Below, in pieces: positions 8,974 through 17,837 of a stretch of 64,000 bases of DNA. This DNA is from Planctomycetota bacterium (GTDB lineage: Bacteria; Planctomycetota; UBA1135; UBA2386), in the NCBI GenBank assembly GCA_028281765.1, contig JANQJF010000050.1:1-64000 (forward strand), given 5' to 3'. Position 1 is the first letter of the stretch. Each line of letters starts with the position of its first letter. The position numbers were made by a program, and so were the translations under genes. Below the pieces are notes generated by a model. That model was given only the letters and a program-made list of their open reading frames with translations. It did no database searches and was not told the origin of the DNA.

Positions 8974-9441
8974 CTAGTTGCGGAATCCGTGCGGCGCGCG
9001 AACTTTCAGCGGGCGCCGCGGATCGTCTTCTTCGCCGACTCGGTGGCCGTGCTGGATGCCGCTGTCGCCGGGCTGCCAACAGAACACGAGCGGTCCGCTG
9101 ACGCTGCGACCCGGGATGTGGATCGTGATCGGATTGAGCCGGAGGACTGTCAGGCCGAGCTCGACGAGTTCGTCGATCGCGCCGCGAATGCCCTCGGTCT
9201 GGTCGTAGATCCGCGCTGCGATGTCGGCGAGGGAGCTCGACAGACCTTCGGGGGTGACTTCGGATTCGAGCTCGACTCGGAGACGGTGGAGTTCGCGTCG
9301 CGTCTTGTGCCGCTCGGCGATCTCGGCCGCGATCGTTTCGATCAGCGGCAGCATTTGTTCGGCCTGTGCGAGGGAGTAGCGCTTGGCTTGCGTCTCAGAA
9401 GCTAGGAGCTTGGGTTTCACGGTTGGTCCGAAGGTGTTCAA
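8974..9441 (-). CDS. DUF2203 family protein
   Basis: 155 aa. The helix-rich N-terminus YSLAQAEQMLPLIETIAAEI and the C-terminal ITIHIPGRSVSGPLVFCW strand region followed by GDSGIQHGH match DUF2203, a small soluble family of unknown function. The annotated start is TTG at 9441; a GTG at 9420 would shorten the protein by seven residues and is equally possible. First gene of the DUF2203-Dabb-mdh-TSUP-SDR run. The 86 bp upstream, to the stop of the Arg-rich protein, shows nothing recognisable. Confidence 0.75.
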   Translation of the reverse strand: MNTFGPTVKPKLLASETQAKRYSLAQAEQMLPLIETIAAEIAERHKTRRELHRLRVELESEVTPEGLSSSLADIAARIYDQTEGIRGAIDELVELGLTVLRLNPITIHIPGRSVSGPLVFCWQPGDSGIQHGHRVGEEDDPRRPLKVRAPHGFRN

Positions 9442-9527
9442 CGGGTTCTAGTCCCGCTGGGCGATCTTGTTACCGCGCCGGCCTTCGAACGTCCGGAAAC
9501 CCGGTTTGTTCCCTGTGGCCGAATTGT

Positions 9528-10103
9528 TTACCGGCCGCGGCGGCGCCGCATCTCGGGCAGCGCGCGCCCGCGTGGCTTCGCGCGGCCGCGACCGGCGCGG
9601 CTCCCGAATCTTCCGCGCAAGGAGCCTGCGCGGCCACGCAGGCCGCGAGAGGGCCCACGACCGAAGCGGTGGGCGTTGCCCCGGAGTCGCTGGAATCGAC
9701 GGTTGCGAATTTCTCCGCGGAAGTCCCGGCGGCCACCGCGCTGCATTCCGCGCTGTGCCCGGCCGCGCCCCCGGTGTCGCTGGAAGCCTCGGCCGCCGCG
9801 ACGCCGGTTGCGCTCGCCGCGGCCACGGCGCTGCCGGTCGCCACCGCGCGACTCGCCGGCTCGCCGACCCTTGCGGCCCTGGCGGGCTCCCTTGCGCCGG
9901 TCTTGTCGCTCCTCGCCACGCGGGCGCGATTCGCGCGCTTCACGTCGGCGTTCGCGGAACCGCTCGAAGCGCTCGCGGCGTTCGTCGGCGGCGTCGTGGC
10001 GCTCCGCGCCGCTGCGTCTGCGCATGTCGCCGTCCCCGCGCTGTGCCGTGGCGAGGGTGGCCGCCACCATCGCGGCCAAAAAGATCAGGAGAAGGTGTCT
10101 CAT
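9528..10103 (-). CDS. Secreted arginine-rich low-complexity protein
   Basis: 191 aa. It begins with a clear signal peptide, MRHLLLIFLAAMVAATLATA, cleaved near residue 20. The mature part is almost entirely Arg, Gly, Glu, Gln and Asp, with Arg around 40 percent of residues. The first half mixes RE/ER charged pairs (RFERFRERRREARE); the second is RG/RGR-rich (RGRGRAQRGMQRGGRR). No hydrophobic core or known domain is visible, so it is probably disordered and extremely basic. It could bind nucleic acid, anionic polysaccharide or metal-oxide surfaces outside the cell. The ATG at 10103 was chosen for the signal peptide; the frame opens upstream to 10187. Plus-strand frames opposite it are long but Ala/Arg shadows. 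Confidence 0.65.
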   Translation of the reverse strand: MRHLLLIFLAAMVAATLATAQRGDGDMRRRSGAERHDAADERRERFERFRERRREARESRPRGEERQDRRKGARQGRKGRRAGESRGGDRQRRGRGERNRRRGGRGFQRHRGRGRAQRGMQRGGRRDFRGEIRNRRFQRLRGNAHRFGRGPSRGLRGRAGSLRGRFGSRAGRGRAKPRGRALPEMRRRRGR

Positions 10104-10208
10104 GTGCGAGGTCTCGTTCTGGGATCGGGTGTCGGTTTCACGAGGACGGATGCCTCGCGTCGCCGCATTATCGCCGCACCCCTGCAACGGCTCGGCATAG
10201 CGCCTGTA

Positions 10209-10226
10209 GCGGGGTTGTAATCCCGC
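10209..10226 (-). terminator. Hairpin just after the FG-GAP gene
   Basis: A 7-bp stem with one G-T pair and a four-base loop (GCGGGGT / ATCCCGC) lies two bases past the stop of the FG-GAP lipoprotein gene. There is no following T-run, so intrinsic termination is uncertain; RNA end protection is also possible. Confidence 0.4.
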
Positions 10227-10227
10227 G

Positions 10228-13200
10228 TCAGCGCTGCTCGATCTCGATGCGCCCGGTCGGAATCGCCGAGTCGTGCGTCGTCTCGCTGCCGTCGGGCCAG
10301 CGAACGCGTAGCTCGCCGGGGTTCGGCGGGACGTGAACGTGGGGAGCGTGCTGGGAGAGGTAGCCGGACCCGGCGCGCACTTCGTGGGACCGCTCGGTTC
10401 CGTCCTGCGACCACGTGATCCGAGCCCCGACCGCGGTCGGGTTGCCGGCGCGGCCGACGAGGCGCACGACGAGGCCCGGCTCTCCGCGCACTCCCAGGAA
10501 GGTGCGCAGCGGCCCGTCGTTCGTCGTCACGACGAAGTCGAGAAGGGAGTCGCCGTCGATGTCCGCTGCTCCGAGGCTCGCTGCGTCCTGATGGACCACG
10601 ATGCCCGAATCCACGGGTCCGACGACGTCGAAGGTGGCGTCACCGTTGCCGGTCAGCAGGACCCCGAGGCCGCCGTCGAGTCGGCCGGTCTCCGGCTCCG
10701 GCGAGAACGAGTTCTGCGCGATCACGACGTCGAGCTCGCGATCCTCGTCGAAGCGTCCGACCGCGATGCCGAAGCCGGGCGCGATCTGCGCGAGCCTGGG
10801 CAGAGAACGCAGTTCGAACCGTCCCGCGCCGTCGTTCACGAGGATCGAGTTCTCGAGGTGGGTCGCGGTCAGCTCGCGCGCGGAGTCGAGCGCGGCCTGC
10901 GTGTAGATCTCGGACAGCGAGGCCTTCGCGAACCCGTCGAACGTCGGGAACTTGTCGGCGAGGAACGGCATCGCGCCGCTGCTGCAGCTCTTGCCGCGCA
11001 CGGGCAGGAGTAGGTCGGCTTCGAACTTGGCCTCGACGATGTCGAGCACGCCGTTGTCGTCGAAGTCCGCTGCGTAGATGTGCATCGGGTGATGCTTCGA
11101 CGCCTTGTACTTCGAGTTCAGGCCGTGGTTCGTCGCGACGTAGTCCTGGTCGCCGTCCCCGTCGAAGTCTCCGGCTTCGATACCGTTCCACAGGCCGAGG
11201 TGTTCGTGGAGCCCGCTCGACGCGGTCACGTCCTCGAACGATTGGCCGGCGTGGTTGCGGAACACCCGCACCGGTGCGAAGTGCGCGGTCACGAGCAGGT
11301 CGACGAAGCCGTCGCCGTCGGCGTCGCTGAACACCGCGCCCGTGACCAGGCCGGCGTCGCGGAGACGCGGCGCGACCTCGTCGGTCGCGTCGATCAACTT
11401 CCCGCCGTCATTGCGGAGGAGAGTGCTCGGTGGCGGCTCGGGATATCGGCCGGCGATCATGCGCGTGCCGACGAACAGGTCGAGGTCCCCATCGCGGTCA
11501 TAGTCCGCGCCGACGACACAGCTGCTGCTGTGCGCGAGCGGCGGAAGCGTGTCCGAGCCGGCGCGCTCGAAAGCGCCGGAGCCGTCGTTGCGGTAGATCC
11601 GGTCGTGCAGATCCTCCGGGCGCTGGGCCTCGACTCCGCCACTGGCGACGTAGAGGTCCAGGTCGCCGTCGGAGTCGACGTCGAACCACAGAGCGCCCAT
11701 GTCTTCGCACGCCGCGTCGCGCTCCCACGGCCCGTTTTCCACGGCGACGAACGAGCCGTCGTCCTGCGCGATCATCAGCTGGCCCGCTTGGCCTGCGGCC
11801 CCGCCGACGAACACGTCGTCGCGGCCGTCCCCGTTCGCGTCGCCCCACGCGATGCCCGGTCCGAGTCGAGATACGCGGTGGGGGAGCAGGGGCTGGGCTG
11901 CGTAGTCGTCGAACGCGGCTTCGCGGTGGACGAACTCGAGGCCAGGCACCTGCTCGTCGCGAACAGTGGTCAGGATCGGCTCCGGCGGCAGCGCGGCTCC
12001 GGCGGACTCGCCCTGCCGCGCGACGTAGTGTCGACCCGTCGCCAGGTCTTCGAAGACCTGAACGTCTCCGTTGGGCCAGTGCACGTGCAGGCGCACGTGC
12101 TTCTCGCTGCCCGTTCCGAAGTGAGCGATCGCCTCGCCGCTGCCGAGGTAGCCGCGCGAGAGCGTCAGCATGCGGGACTGCTGCCAGGCGTCGCAGTCGA
12201 TCACGATGCGGGCGCCGACGCCGAATCGGTTGTCCGCGTCGCCGCGCAGTTCGACGAGCATGCGGCCGCCGTCATCGCCGCAATTGCGATACACGGCTGT
12301 CGGCGCGTTCATGTTGTTGACGATGACGTCGAGGTCACCGTCGCGATCGAGGTCCGCGAGCACGGCGCCGTGGCTCACGCCCTCGTCGTCGATGCCCCAG
12401 GATGCGCTGACGTTCTCGAACTTCAGGCCGCCCTTGTTGCGGAACGCGAGGTTCGCCTCCGGAACCGGCGGGATGTTACGTGCGAAGTCGAGCGCCTGCT
12501 GCTTCTGGCCCAGCTGCCACAGCCGGCGAAACTCCGGGCCGGCGTCGGGGTCGTTGTCGAAGCGCGGGATGCCATTCGTCACGAACAGATCGACGCGACC
12601 GTCGTTGTCGAGGTCGGCGAACCGCAGCGCCCAGGTCCAATCGGTGCTCGCGAGACCCGTCAGGTAGGCCGCCTCCATGAAGCGGTCCGTGCCGGTGTTC
12701 AGATACAGCGCGTTGCGCATGTACTGCGGCGGGTCCGCGTTCTCGAGGAACCAGCGGCGATCGCCCATGTTGCCCATGAGCATCTTCGACATGTAGTGCG
12801 TGCGGCTCGACATGTCCGCGACGATGAAGTCGAACCCGCCGTCGTTGTCGATGTCGCCGAAGTCGCTGCCCATCCCGAAGTAGGCGGTGTGTGGCAGCGC
12901 ACTCTTCGTGACGTCTTCGAACGTGCCGTCGCCGTTCCCGTGGTACAGCTTGTCCGGAGACTCAAGGTCGTTGGCGACGTAGAGGTCGAGCACGCCGTCG
13001 TTGTCGTAGTCCCACCACGTCGCCGACAGCCCCATGCCGTAGCCGTCGATGCCGGCCTTCGCCGTGACGTCCGTCCACTTGGCGTAGCCGTCATTGCGCA
13101 GCAGGCGGTCGCGCTGCCCGCCGGCGAAGACCTGGTCCTGCACTGCCAGATAGAGGTGCTTGTAGTCCTTCGGGATGATCGCTTCGCCGTCGCGGAACTC

Positions 13201-13881
13201 GATCGACGGCGGCGGTGGTGCGTAGTCGTTCGGCTTCGCGCGCGTGTCGGCCGGAACTTCGAGTTCCTGCATCAGCTCCTTCGGCACGCTCGGTCCGAGC
13301 ACGCGGTTGGTCAGCAAGTAGAGGTCGAGGTCGCCGTCGTTGTCGAAGTCCGCGAAGGCCGCGCCCGAACTCGACGTCGAGATCCCGAGGCCGAGCTTAC
13401 CGGCGCGCTCGACGAACGTGCCGTCGCCCTTGTTCTGGTAGAGGAGGTTCGGGGCCTCGAGGTTGCAGACGTAGAGGTCGAGGTCGCCGTCGTCATCGAC
13501 GTCGGCGAAGGTCGCCGCGTTGCCCCAGGCCTCGCCGCCGTCGAGCCCTCCCGCGGACTCGGTGACGTCCTCGAACTGCCAGGGTGCGACCTGGCGGAAC
13601 AGCTTGTTCGGGCCGTCCTGGGACACGAGGTAGACGTCCGGGAGCCCGTCCTGGTCGTAGTCCCCGACCGCGACGCCGCCGCCGTTGTAGATGTAGGGGA
13701 GGATGTTCTCGGGCTTCAGCTCGTTCTCGAACGCGAGTCCGATCACGGCGGGATCGAGCCGCTCGAAGCGCGTGTCGCCGGTCGCGGCGCCGGCCGCTCG
13801 CAGCGGCTGCGACGTCAACGGCCCGGCGTCATCGTCCGAACAGGCGGCGAGGCTCAACAGACATACGAGAAGGATCCGCAT
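10228..13881 (-). CDS. Giant FG-GAP/VCBS repeat lipoprotein with two ASPIC/UnbV domains
   Basis: 1217 aa. The start MRILLVCLLSLAAC is a lipoprotein signal with lipobox LAAC (Cys14). The body is a chain of about a dozen FG-GAP/VCBS blades with calcium-loop motifs such as DYDQDGLPD, DVDDDGDLDLY and DFDNDGDLDLY, forming one or two beta-propellers. ASPIC/UnbV domains, recognisable by NRFGVGARIVI with VHWPNGD and by NPTAVGARITW with VRWPDGS, lie near residues 550-620 and 1145-1217. These proteins are common in Planctomycetes and Acidobacteria; their role is unknown but adhesive, calcium-stabilised surface structures are suspected. The start is 28 bp downstream of an ABC permease stop, so it is probably the last gene of the ABC operon. 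Confidence 0.92.
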   Translation of the reverse strand: MRILLVCLLSLAACSDDDAGPLTSQPLRAAGAATGDTRFERLDPAVIGLAFENELKPENILPYIYNGGGVAVGDYDQDGLPDVYLVSQDGPNKLFRQVAPWQFEDVTESAGGLDGGEAWGNAATFADVDDDGDLDLYVCNLEAPNLLYQNKGDGTFVERAGKLGLGISTSSSGAAFADFDNDGDLDLYLLTNRVLGPSVPKELMQELEVPADTRAKPNDYAPPPPSIEFRDGEAIIPKDYKHLYLAVQDQVFAGGQRDRLLRNDGYAKWTDVTAKAGIDGYGMGLSATWWDYDNDGVLDLYVANDLESPDKLYHGNGDGTFEDVTKSALPHTAYFGMGSDFGDIDNDGGFDFIVADMSSRTHYMSKMLMGNMGDRRWFLENADPPQYMRNALYLNTGTDRFMEAAYLTGLASTDWTWALRFADLDNDGRVDLFVTNGIPRFDNDPDAGPEFRRLWQLGQKQQALDFARNIPPVPEANLAFRNKGGLKFENVSASWGIDDEGVSHGAVLADLDRDGDLDVIVNNMNAPTAVYRNCGDDGGRMLVELRGDADNRFGVGARIVIDCDAWQQSRMLTLSRGYLGSGEAIAHFGTGSEKHVRLHVHWPNGDVQVFEDLATGRHYVARQGESAGAALPPEPILTTVRDEQVPGLEFVHREAAFDDYAAQPLLPHRVSRLGPGIAWGDANGDGRDDVFVGGAAGQAGQLMIAQDDGSFVAVENGPWERDAACEDMGALWFDVDSDGDLDLYVASGGVEAQRPEDLHDRIYRNDGSGAFERAGSDTLPPLAHSSSCVVGADYDRDGDLDLFVGTRMIAGRYPEPPPSTLLRNDGGKLIDATDEVAPRLRDAGLVTGAVFSDADGDGFVDLLVTAHFAPVRVFRNHAGQSFEDVTASSGLHEHLGLWNGIEAGDFDGDGDQDYVATNHGLNSKYKASKHHPMHIYAADFDDNGVLDIVEAKFEADLLLPVRGKSCSSGAMPFLADKFPTFDGFAKASLSEIYTQAALDSARELTATHLENSILVNDGAGRFELRSLPRLAQIAPGFGIAVGRFDEDRELDVVIAQNSFSPEPETGRLDGGLGVLLTGNGDATFDVVGPVDSGIVVHQDAASLGAADIDGDSLLDFVVTTNDGPLRTFLGVRGEPGLVVRLVGRAGNPTAVGARITWSQDGTERSHEVRAGSGYLSQHAPHVHVPPNPGELRVRWPDGSETTHDSAIPTGRIEIEQR

Positions 13882-13909
13882 CCTGAGGGCAGGATAGTCC
13901 GAGCGGGGC

Positions 13910-14677
13910 CTACGGTTCGTCGGTCAACGCAAACTCTCGGCGTGATGCGACCCGCGTTGTCAGGAGGAGCATGACGAGGATCACGATCGCGGGGACGAGC
14001 AGGGACTGCTCGGTCGAGGCATCGCCGATCGCCGCGATGAACGGCTCGGCTTCCACCGGGATATCGTCCGTGATTCCCGACAGGTTCAAGACCAGGCACC
14101 GCGTGTGGTAGGTGATCGTCAGCTCTCGGACGTTCGCCGGCATGAATCCCGGGATCAGCTCGAAGACGGCGAGGTAGAAGACGCCGGCGATCAGCGTTCG
14201 CTTCGTCCAGACGGCGCCGAGGAACATGAAGACTGCGTTGTACGCGGCGGTCGCGACGGCGGTCGACACGACGAGGCCGAGGAGGATGCCCGAGCGCGGC
14301 TGAAGAACGAGCGACGCGATCAGCAGACTCGCGATCGTCGCGGCGGAAAGAAACCCGACATTGGCCAGATACTTACCCGACAGGATCTGCCATCGCGGCG
14401 TCGGTCGCGTGAAGAGATACGTCAGCGTCTTGTCCTGGATCTCGTCGCCGAGCACGGACGTGCCGTAGAGCAGCGCCGCGAGCGCGGGCGCGGCGATTGT
14501 GTAGCACGCGAACAGCACGAGCGCGGGGACGATCAGCTTCTCGGTCTCGTTGTTCAGCTCGCCGCCGAACGCGATTGCCGTGCAGAGGAACACCGGCGCG
14601 ATCAATCCGAGCGTCAGGAGCCAGCGCCTCGAGCCGAGGAGGATCTGGCGCATGTGCATCGCTGCGATCGTGAACAT
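13910..14677 (-). CDS. ABC-2 type transporter permease (second pair)
   Basis: 255-aa inner-membrane protein with six predicted membrane segments, of the ABC-2 family. The conserved cytosolic motif GTSVLGDEIQDKTLTYLFTRP (residues 72-92), with its DEIQDKTL charged loop, precedes TM3 as in Nat/Bcr-type permeases. The ATG at 14677 overlaps the upstream ATPase stop by one base (TGATG). The longer open frame to 15412 is antisense-like. It probably partners the ATPase at 14677-15612. Substrate unknown. Confidence 0.85.
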   Translation of the reverse strand: MFTIAAMHMRQILLGSRRWLLTLGLIAPVFLCTAIAFGGELNNETEKLIVPALVLFACYTIAAPALAALLYGTSVLGDEIQDKTLTYLFTRPTPRWQILSGKYLANVGFLSAATIASLLIASLVLQPRSGILLGLVVSTAVATAAYNAVFMFLGAVWTKRTLIAGVFYLAVFELIPGFMPANVRELTITYHTRCLVLNLSGITDDIPVEAEPFIAAIGDASTEQSLLVPAIVILVMLLLTTRVASRREFALTDEP

Positions 14678-15612
14678 CAGTGCACTCCGACCAAATACTT
14701 GAACACGGCTTCGAGGCTGTCGTCCCTGGACGTCATTTCGTGGATCGTCGCTTCGATGTCGAGCGCGACCTCGGGGAGTCCGTGGTAGAACGCCTCCGGA
14801 CTCTTGGTCGCGACGTCGAGCGTGCCGGCGGTCTCGTCGAGCTCCAGGCCAGTGACCGACAGGCGTTCGATCATGCGCTCGGCGAGCGGTCGCGTGTGCT
14901 CCGGGCTGCAGCGGATCTGGATCCGGTGCGGGTGCTGATCCATCAGCGAACGAATCTCGTGCACGTCGCCGGTCGCGAGGACCCGACCGCCGTAGATCAG
15001 CAGGAAGTTCTCGGTCATCGCCTCGACTTCGTGCAGCACGTGGCTCGCGATCAGGATGCTCGTCCCGCTTGCGCCGAGGCTCTTGACGAGTTCGGTGAGC
15101 TCGTGCCGTCCGACCGGATCGGTGCCCGACATCGGTTCGTCGAGCAGGAGGAAGTCCGGCTCGTGGACGATCGCCTGCGCGACCTTGGTCCGCTGCCGCA
15201 TGCCCTTCGAGTACGTCCGGATCGGGCGGTGCATGAACTCCGTGGCGCTGCACAGCTCGAGCGCGCGTTCGGTCTTCTTCTTGGCCGTCGGGGCGTCGAA
15301 GCCGCTGAGTCGCGCCAGCGCGTGGACGAACTCGAACGCGCTCATGAAGTCGTAGAACGCGTCGTACTCGGGGCAGAAGCCGACCTTGCGGAAGATGCCG
15401 GGGTTGTTCCACGGGGTCTCGCCCAGGACGTGGACCGAGCCCTCGGACGGACGCAGCTGCGCGGTGATCAGCTTCATCAGCGTCGACTTGCCCGCGCCGT
15501 TCGGTCCCAGCAGGCCGTGGATCCCGGGGCCGAGCTCGAACGTCATGTCGTTGACGCCGATGACGACGCCGTAGAGCTTCGTCAGGTTGCGAGTTTCGAG
15601 GATCGTCGTCAT
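14677..15612 (-). CDS. ABC transporter ATP-binding protein (second pair)
   Basis: 311 aa. Walker A GPNGAGKST (near residue 38), signature YSKGMRQRTKVA in place of LSGGQ, Walker B FLLLDEPMSG and the switch His in ASHVLHEVE are all present. A C-terminal extension of about 90 residues follows the nucleotide-binding domain, as in gliding/Nat-type ABC-2 ATPases. The ATG at 15612 overlaps the upstream permease stop by one base. It should energise one or both adjacent permeases. Confidence 0.9.
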   Translation of the reverse strand: MTTILETRNLTKLYGVVIGVNDMTFELGPGIHGLLGPNGAGKSTLMKLITAQLRPSEGSVHVLGETPWNNPGIFRKVGFCPEYDAFYDFMSAFEFVHALARLSGFDAPTAKKKTERALELCSATEFMHRPIRTYSKGMRQRTKVAQAIVHEPDFLLLDEPMSGTDPVGRHELTELVKSLGASGTSILIASHVLHEVEAMTENFLLIYGGRVLATGDVHEIRSLMDQHPHRIQIRCSPEHTRPLAERMIERLSVTGLELDETAGTLDVATKSPEAFYHGLPEVALDIEATIHEMTSRDDSLEAVFKYLVGVH

Positions 15613-16562
15613 CAGATTCGCATCGGTGCCGAGATGTTGCGCCACGTGCCCCAGATGCAGAGCGCCGAGACGACGAACAAGAACGCGAGTGCGCCGCCGG
15701 CCGCGCGCGGTTCGGTGAGCGGCAGGACCGGGTCGTCGAAGCAATTCGACAGCGCTTCCCAGAGCAGCTTGGGCAGCGAGACGAACACGATCCACGTCTG
15801 CTCTCGCAGGCCCGGGACTGCCGCGAGGATCCGGTAGATGAAGAATCCGCCGCCGACGAGCGCGATCCATGCGAACGTCGCGAGTCTCTCGCTGCGCGTG
15901 ATCGACGACAGGAACAGCGAAATCGACGTCACCGGGATCGCGACGACGAGGGTCGCGCAGAAGATCGAAGGAATCACCCCCGCCGTCTGTCCGAACGCGT
16001 CGCTACTCGGCGCGAACGCGATGCTCAGGATGTAGATCAGGAGCGCGGGCAGCAGCGTGAACCACAGCGAATAGCCGAACACCACGCCGGCCTTGCCGAT
16101 CAAGTAGTCGACCCGCGCGATCGGCTTCGAGAAGTAGATCAAGAACGCCTTCGACTTGATGTCCCGCGAGATCAGCCCGGGTGCGACGGATGCCGTGATC
16201 AGCAGCACGCCGGTGATTTGGAAGTACGCCATCAGGAAGAAGAAGATGTCGTTCCAGATCGGCGCGCGCAGGGATGCTGGGTTGTTGCGCAGCGAGTTCA
16301 GGAGTCGTTCGTCGTCGATGATCGTGGAGGCGAAGCCGCGCCATGCGCCGATCCGCTCGGCGCCCGGGTCGGTGAGGAAGCCGATCGCGAAGAACAGCAG
16401 CCCGAAGTAGAGGACGGGCACGATCGTCAGGAACGACAGCCGGCGCACGACCTTGTTGCGCAGCGCGAGCGTCACGCCGGTGCGAGAGATGCAGGTCCAG
16501 CGGGCCCAGCGGTGACGGCGTTCGCCGTCCCAATGCCGATACCCGAGCTCATGAATCGGCAT
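15612..16562 (-). CDS. ABC-2 type transporter permease (first pair)
   Basis: 316-aa membrane protein with about six membrane segments. A hydrophilic N-terminus containing HELGYRHWDGERR (a motif repeatedly seen at the start of this ABC-2 permease group) precedes TM1 near residue 45. The cytosolic motif LISRDIKSKAFLIYFSKPI (residues 129-147) corresponds to the ABC-2 charged loop. The start overlaps the upstream ATPase gene by 14 bp and the stop overlaps the next ATPase by one base. Confidence 0.86.
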   Translation of the reverse strand: MPIHELGYRHWDGERRHRWARWTCISRTGVTLALRNKVVRRLSFLTIVPVLYFGLLFFAIGFLTDPGAERIGAWRGFASTIIDDERLLNSLRNNPASLRAPIWNDIFFFLMAYFQITGVLLITASVAPGLISRDIKSKAFLIYFSKPIARVDYLIGKAGVVFGYSLWFTLLPALLIYILSIAFAPSSDAFGQTAGVIPSIFCATLVVAIPVTSISLFLSSITRSERLATFAWIALVGGGFFIYRILAAVPGLREQTWIVFVSLPKLLWEALSNCFDDPVLPLTEPRAAGGALAFLFVVSALCIWGTWRNISAPMRI

Positions 16563-17517
16563 CGAGTCCTCCTGCCGCTTCGAGGGTCGCGCCGTTCGAG
16601 GGCGCTTGGTTGCCGGATCGGAGCGCCTGCAGAAAGATGTCCTGCAGCGAGTTCTGAGCGGGCGTCAGCTCGCGCAGCGCGAGGCCGCACTCTCGGATCG
16701 TCGCGAGCACGGTCGTCGGGACGTCGCCATTGCCGGTGACCGAGACGACGCCGCGCCGGTCGAGCTCGGTCTGCATTCCCTTGGCCTGCAGCGCGCCGGC
16801 GAGCTGGTCCGCGCCCGAGCCGACACGCACGGTCGTCGTGTTGTCGGTGCGCTGCTTGAGCACCTCGAGCTTCTCGTAGCGCAGGAGCTTGCCGCTGCCG
16901 ACGATCAGCACCGAATCGCAGCACTCTTCGACGTCGTGCAGGATGTGAGTCGAGATCACGACACTGACGCCCTTCTCGGTCGCCAGGCTGCGGATCAGCG
17001 CGAGCATCTGCTCGCGGCCGTCCGGATCCATGCCGCTCGTCGGCTCGTCCAAGAACACGAGCTCCGGCGAGTGCACGAGCGCGGTCGCGAGCTTGACCCG
17101 CGCCTTCATGCCGGTCGAGTAGGTCTGGACCTCGCGATAGCGCGCATCGCCGAGCCGCACGTAGTCGAGCATCTCGTGGCCACGCCGCAGGGCGGTGCGC
17201 TTCGGGATGCCCGCGAGCTCGCCCGCGCGTGCGACCATCTCGATGCCCTTGAGCCCTGCGATGTAGCAGTCGTCTTCGGGCATGTAGCCGACCCGCTCGC
17301 GGATCTCGATCGGCTGCGTGCGCACGTCGAGCCCGAGCACCTCGGCGTTGCCGGCGGTCAGCCGAACCAGGCCGAGCAACGTCTTGATCATCGTGCTCTT
17401 GCCCGCGCCGTTCGGGCCGAGCAGCCCGATGCAGCCGGGCTGCACGTCGACCGTCAAGTCACTGAGCGCCCGGTGTCCCGAGTACTCCTTCGTGACGCCA
17501 TTCAGGCGGAAGATCAT
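16549..17517 (-). CDS. ABC transporter ATP-binding protein (first pair)
   Basis: 322 aa. Walker A GPNGAGKST near residue 36, signature YSTGMKARVKLA, Walker B LVFLDEPTSGMDPDG and switch region ISTHILHDVEECC are intact. About 100 residues follow the nucleotide-binding domain. The ATG at 17517 (MIFRLNGVTKEY) gives the standard N-terminus; the frame stays open to 17895 through the repeat island, which is why the longer start was rejected. First gene of a five-gene minus-strand unit ending in the FG-GAP lipoprotein. Promoter elements should lie in 17518-17600. Confidence 0.9.
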   Translation of the reverse strand: MIFRLNGVTKEYSGHRALSDLTVDVQPGCIGLLGPNGAGKSTMIKTLLGLVRLTAGNAEVLGLDVRTQPIEIRERVGYMPEDDCYIAGLKGIEMVARAGELAGIPKRTALRRGHEMLDYVRLGDARYREVQTYSTGMKARVKLATALVHSPELVFLDEPTSGMDPDGREQMLALIRSLATEKGVSVVISTHILHDVEECCDSVLIVGSGKLLRYEKLEVLKQRTDNTTTVRVGSGADQLAGALQAKGMQTELDRRGVVSVTGNGDVPTTVLATIRECGLALRELTPAQNSLQDIFLQALRSGNQAPSNGATLEAAGGLDADS

Positions 17518-17556
17518 CGGCGGCGAGGATAGGTCTGGCCTCGACGGGATGAAAGG

Positions 17557-17649
17557 GCGACACCGCGGGCGACCCCCTCCCATTCCCGTGGGGAATCGAC
17601 GAGGCCCTGATGCACCGTGCCTGCGTTGAAGAACGCGCCGCGGTGTCGC
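17557..17649. repeat. 12-bp inverted repeat with inner hairpin
   Basis: The arms GCGACACCGCGG (17557-17568) and CCGCGGTGTCGC (17638-17649) are exact reverse complements, 69 bp apart. Inside lies a small hairpin, ATTCCC-GTG-GGGAAT (17582-17596), and G/C-rich segments resembling each other on opposite strands. On the minus strand the structure sits 40 bp upstream of the first ABC ATPase. Confidence 0.6.
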
Positions 17650-17684
17650 TGTAGGGGAGGGAATGGGGTCGTCGGATTTCGCAT

Positions 17685-17736
17685 GAAATGGGGACGTGAA
17701 AGGGGGACGTGAAATGGGAGGGTGAATTGGGACGGG
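17685..17736. repeat. Four-copy 13-bp imperfect tandem repeat
   Basis: Four consecutive 13-bp units: GAAATGGGGACGT, GAAAGGGGGACGT, GAAATGGGAGGGT and GAATTGGGACGGG. The period is exact with no gap, and the third and fourth copies have diverged. The units are non-coding in context and look like protein-binding iterons or slippage products. Confidence 0.75.
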
Positions 17737-17750
17737 CGATCGCTGGCGTT

Positions 17751-17837
17751 TTCGGGCCCGGACCCGTTCACGTTTCTCGGGTCGGGACACGGGACACGGG
17801 TCACAACCCGTGGAACGTGAACGGGTCCGGGTCCGAG
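17751..17837. repeat. Long inverted repeat, about 24-bp stem
   Basis: Positions 17751-17774 pair with 17814-17837 over 24 bp with only two G-T pairs; the core arm CGGACCCGTTCACGTT is an exact reverse complement of AACGTGAACGGGTCCG. The 39-nt loop holds three 7-bp units (GGGACAC, GGGACAC, GGGTCAC at 17784-17804) and a nested hairpin with a 7-bp stem and four-base loop (17795-17812). It begins 77 bp past the methyltransferase stop on the minus strand. No T-run follows, so it is not a standard intrinsic terminator. Confidence 0.8.

Noticed and set aside
9366..10336. Long plus-strand frames opposite the Arg-rich secreted protein
   Set aside because: Ala/Pro/Arg-rich with no signal or domain; the minus frame starts with a clear signal peptide. 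Neither is certain, but the minus reading is better.
11080..13974. 964-codon plus-strand frame opposite the FG-GAP lipoprotein
   Set aside because: Antisense shadow with Val/Arg/Ala-rich composition; the minus-strand reading has a lipobox, repeats and UnbV domains.
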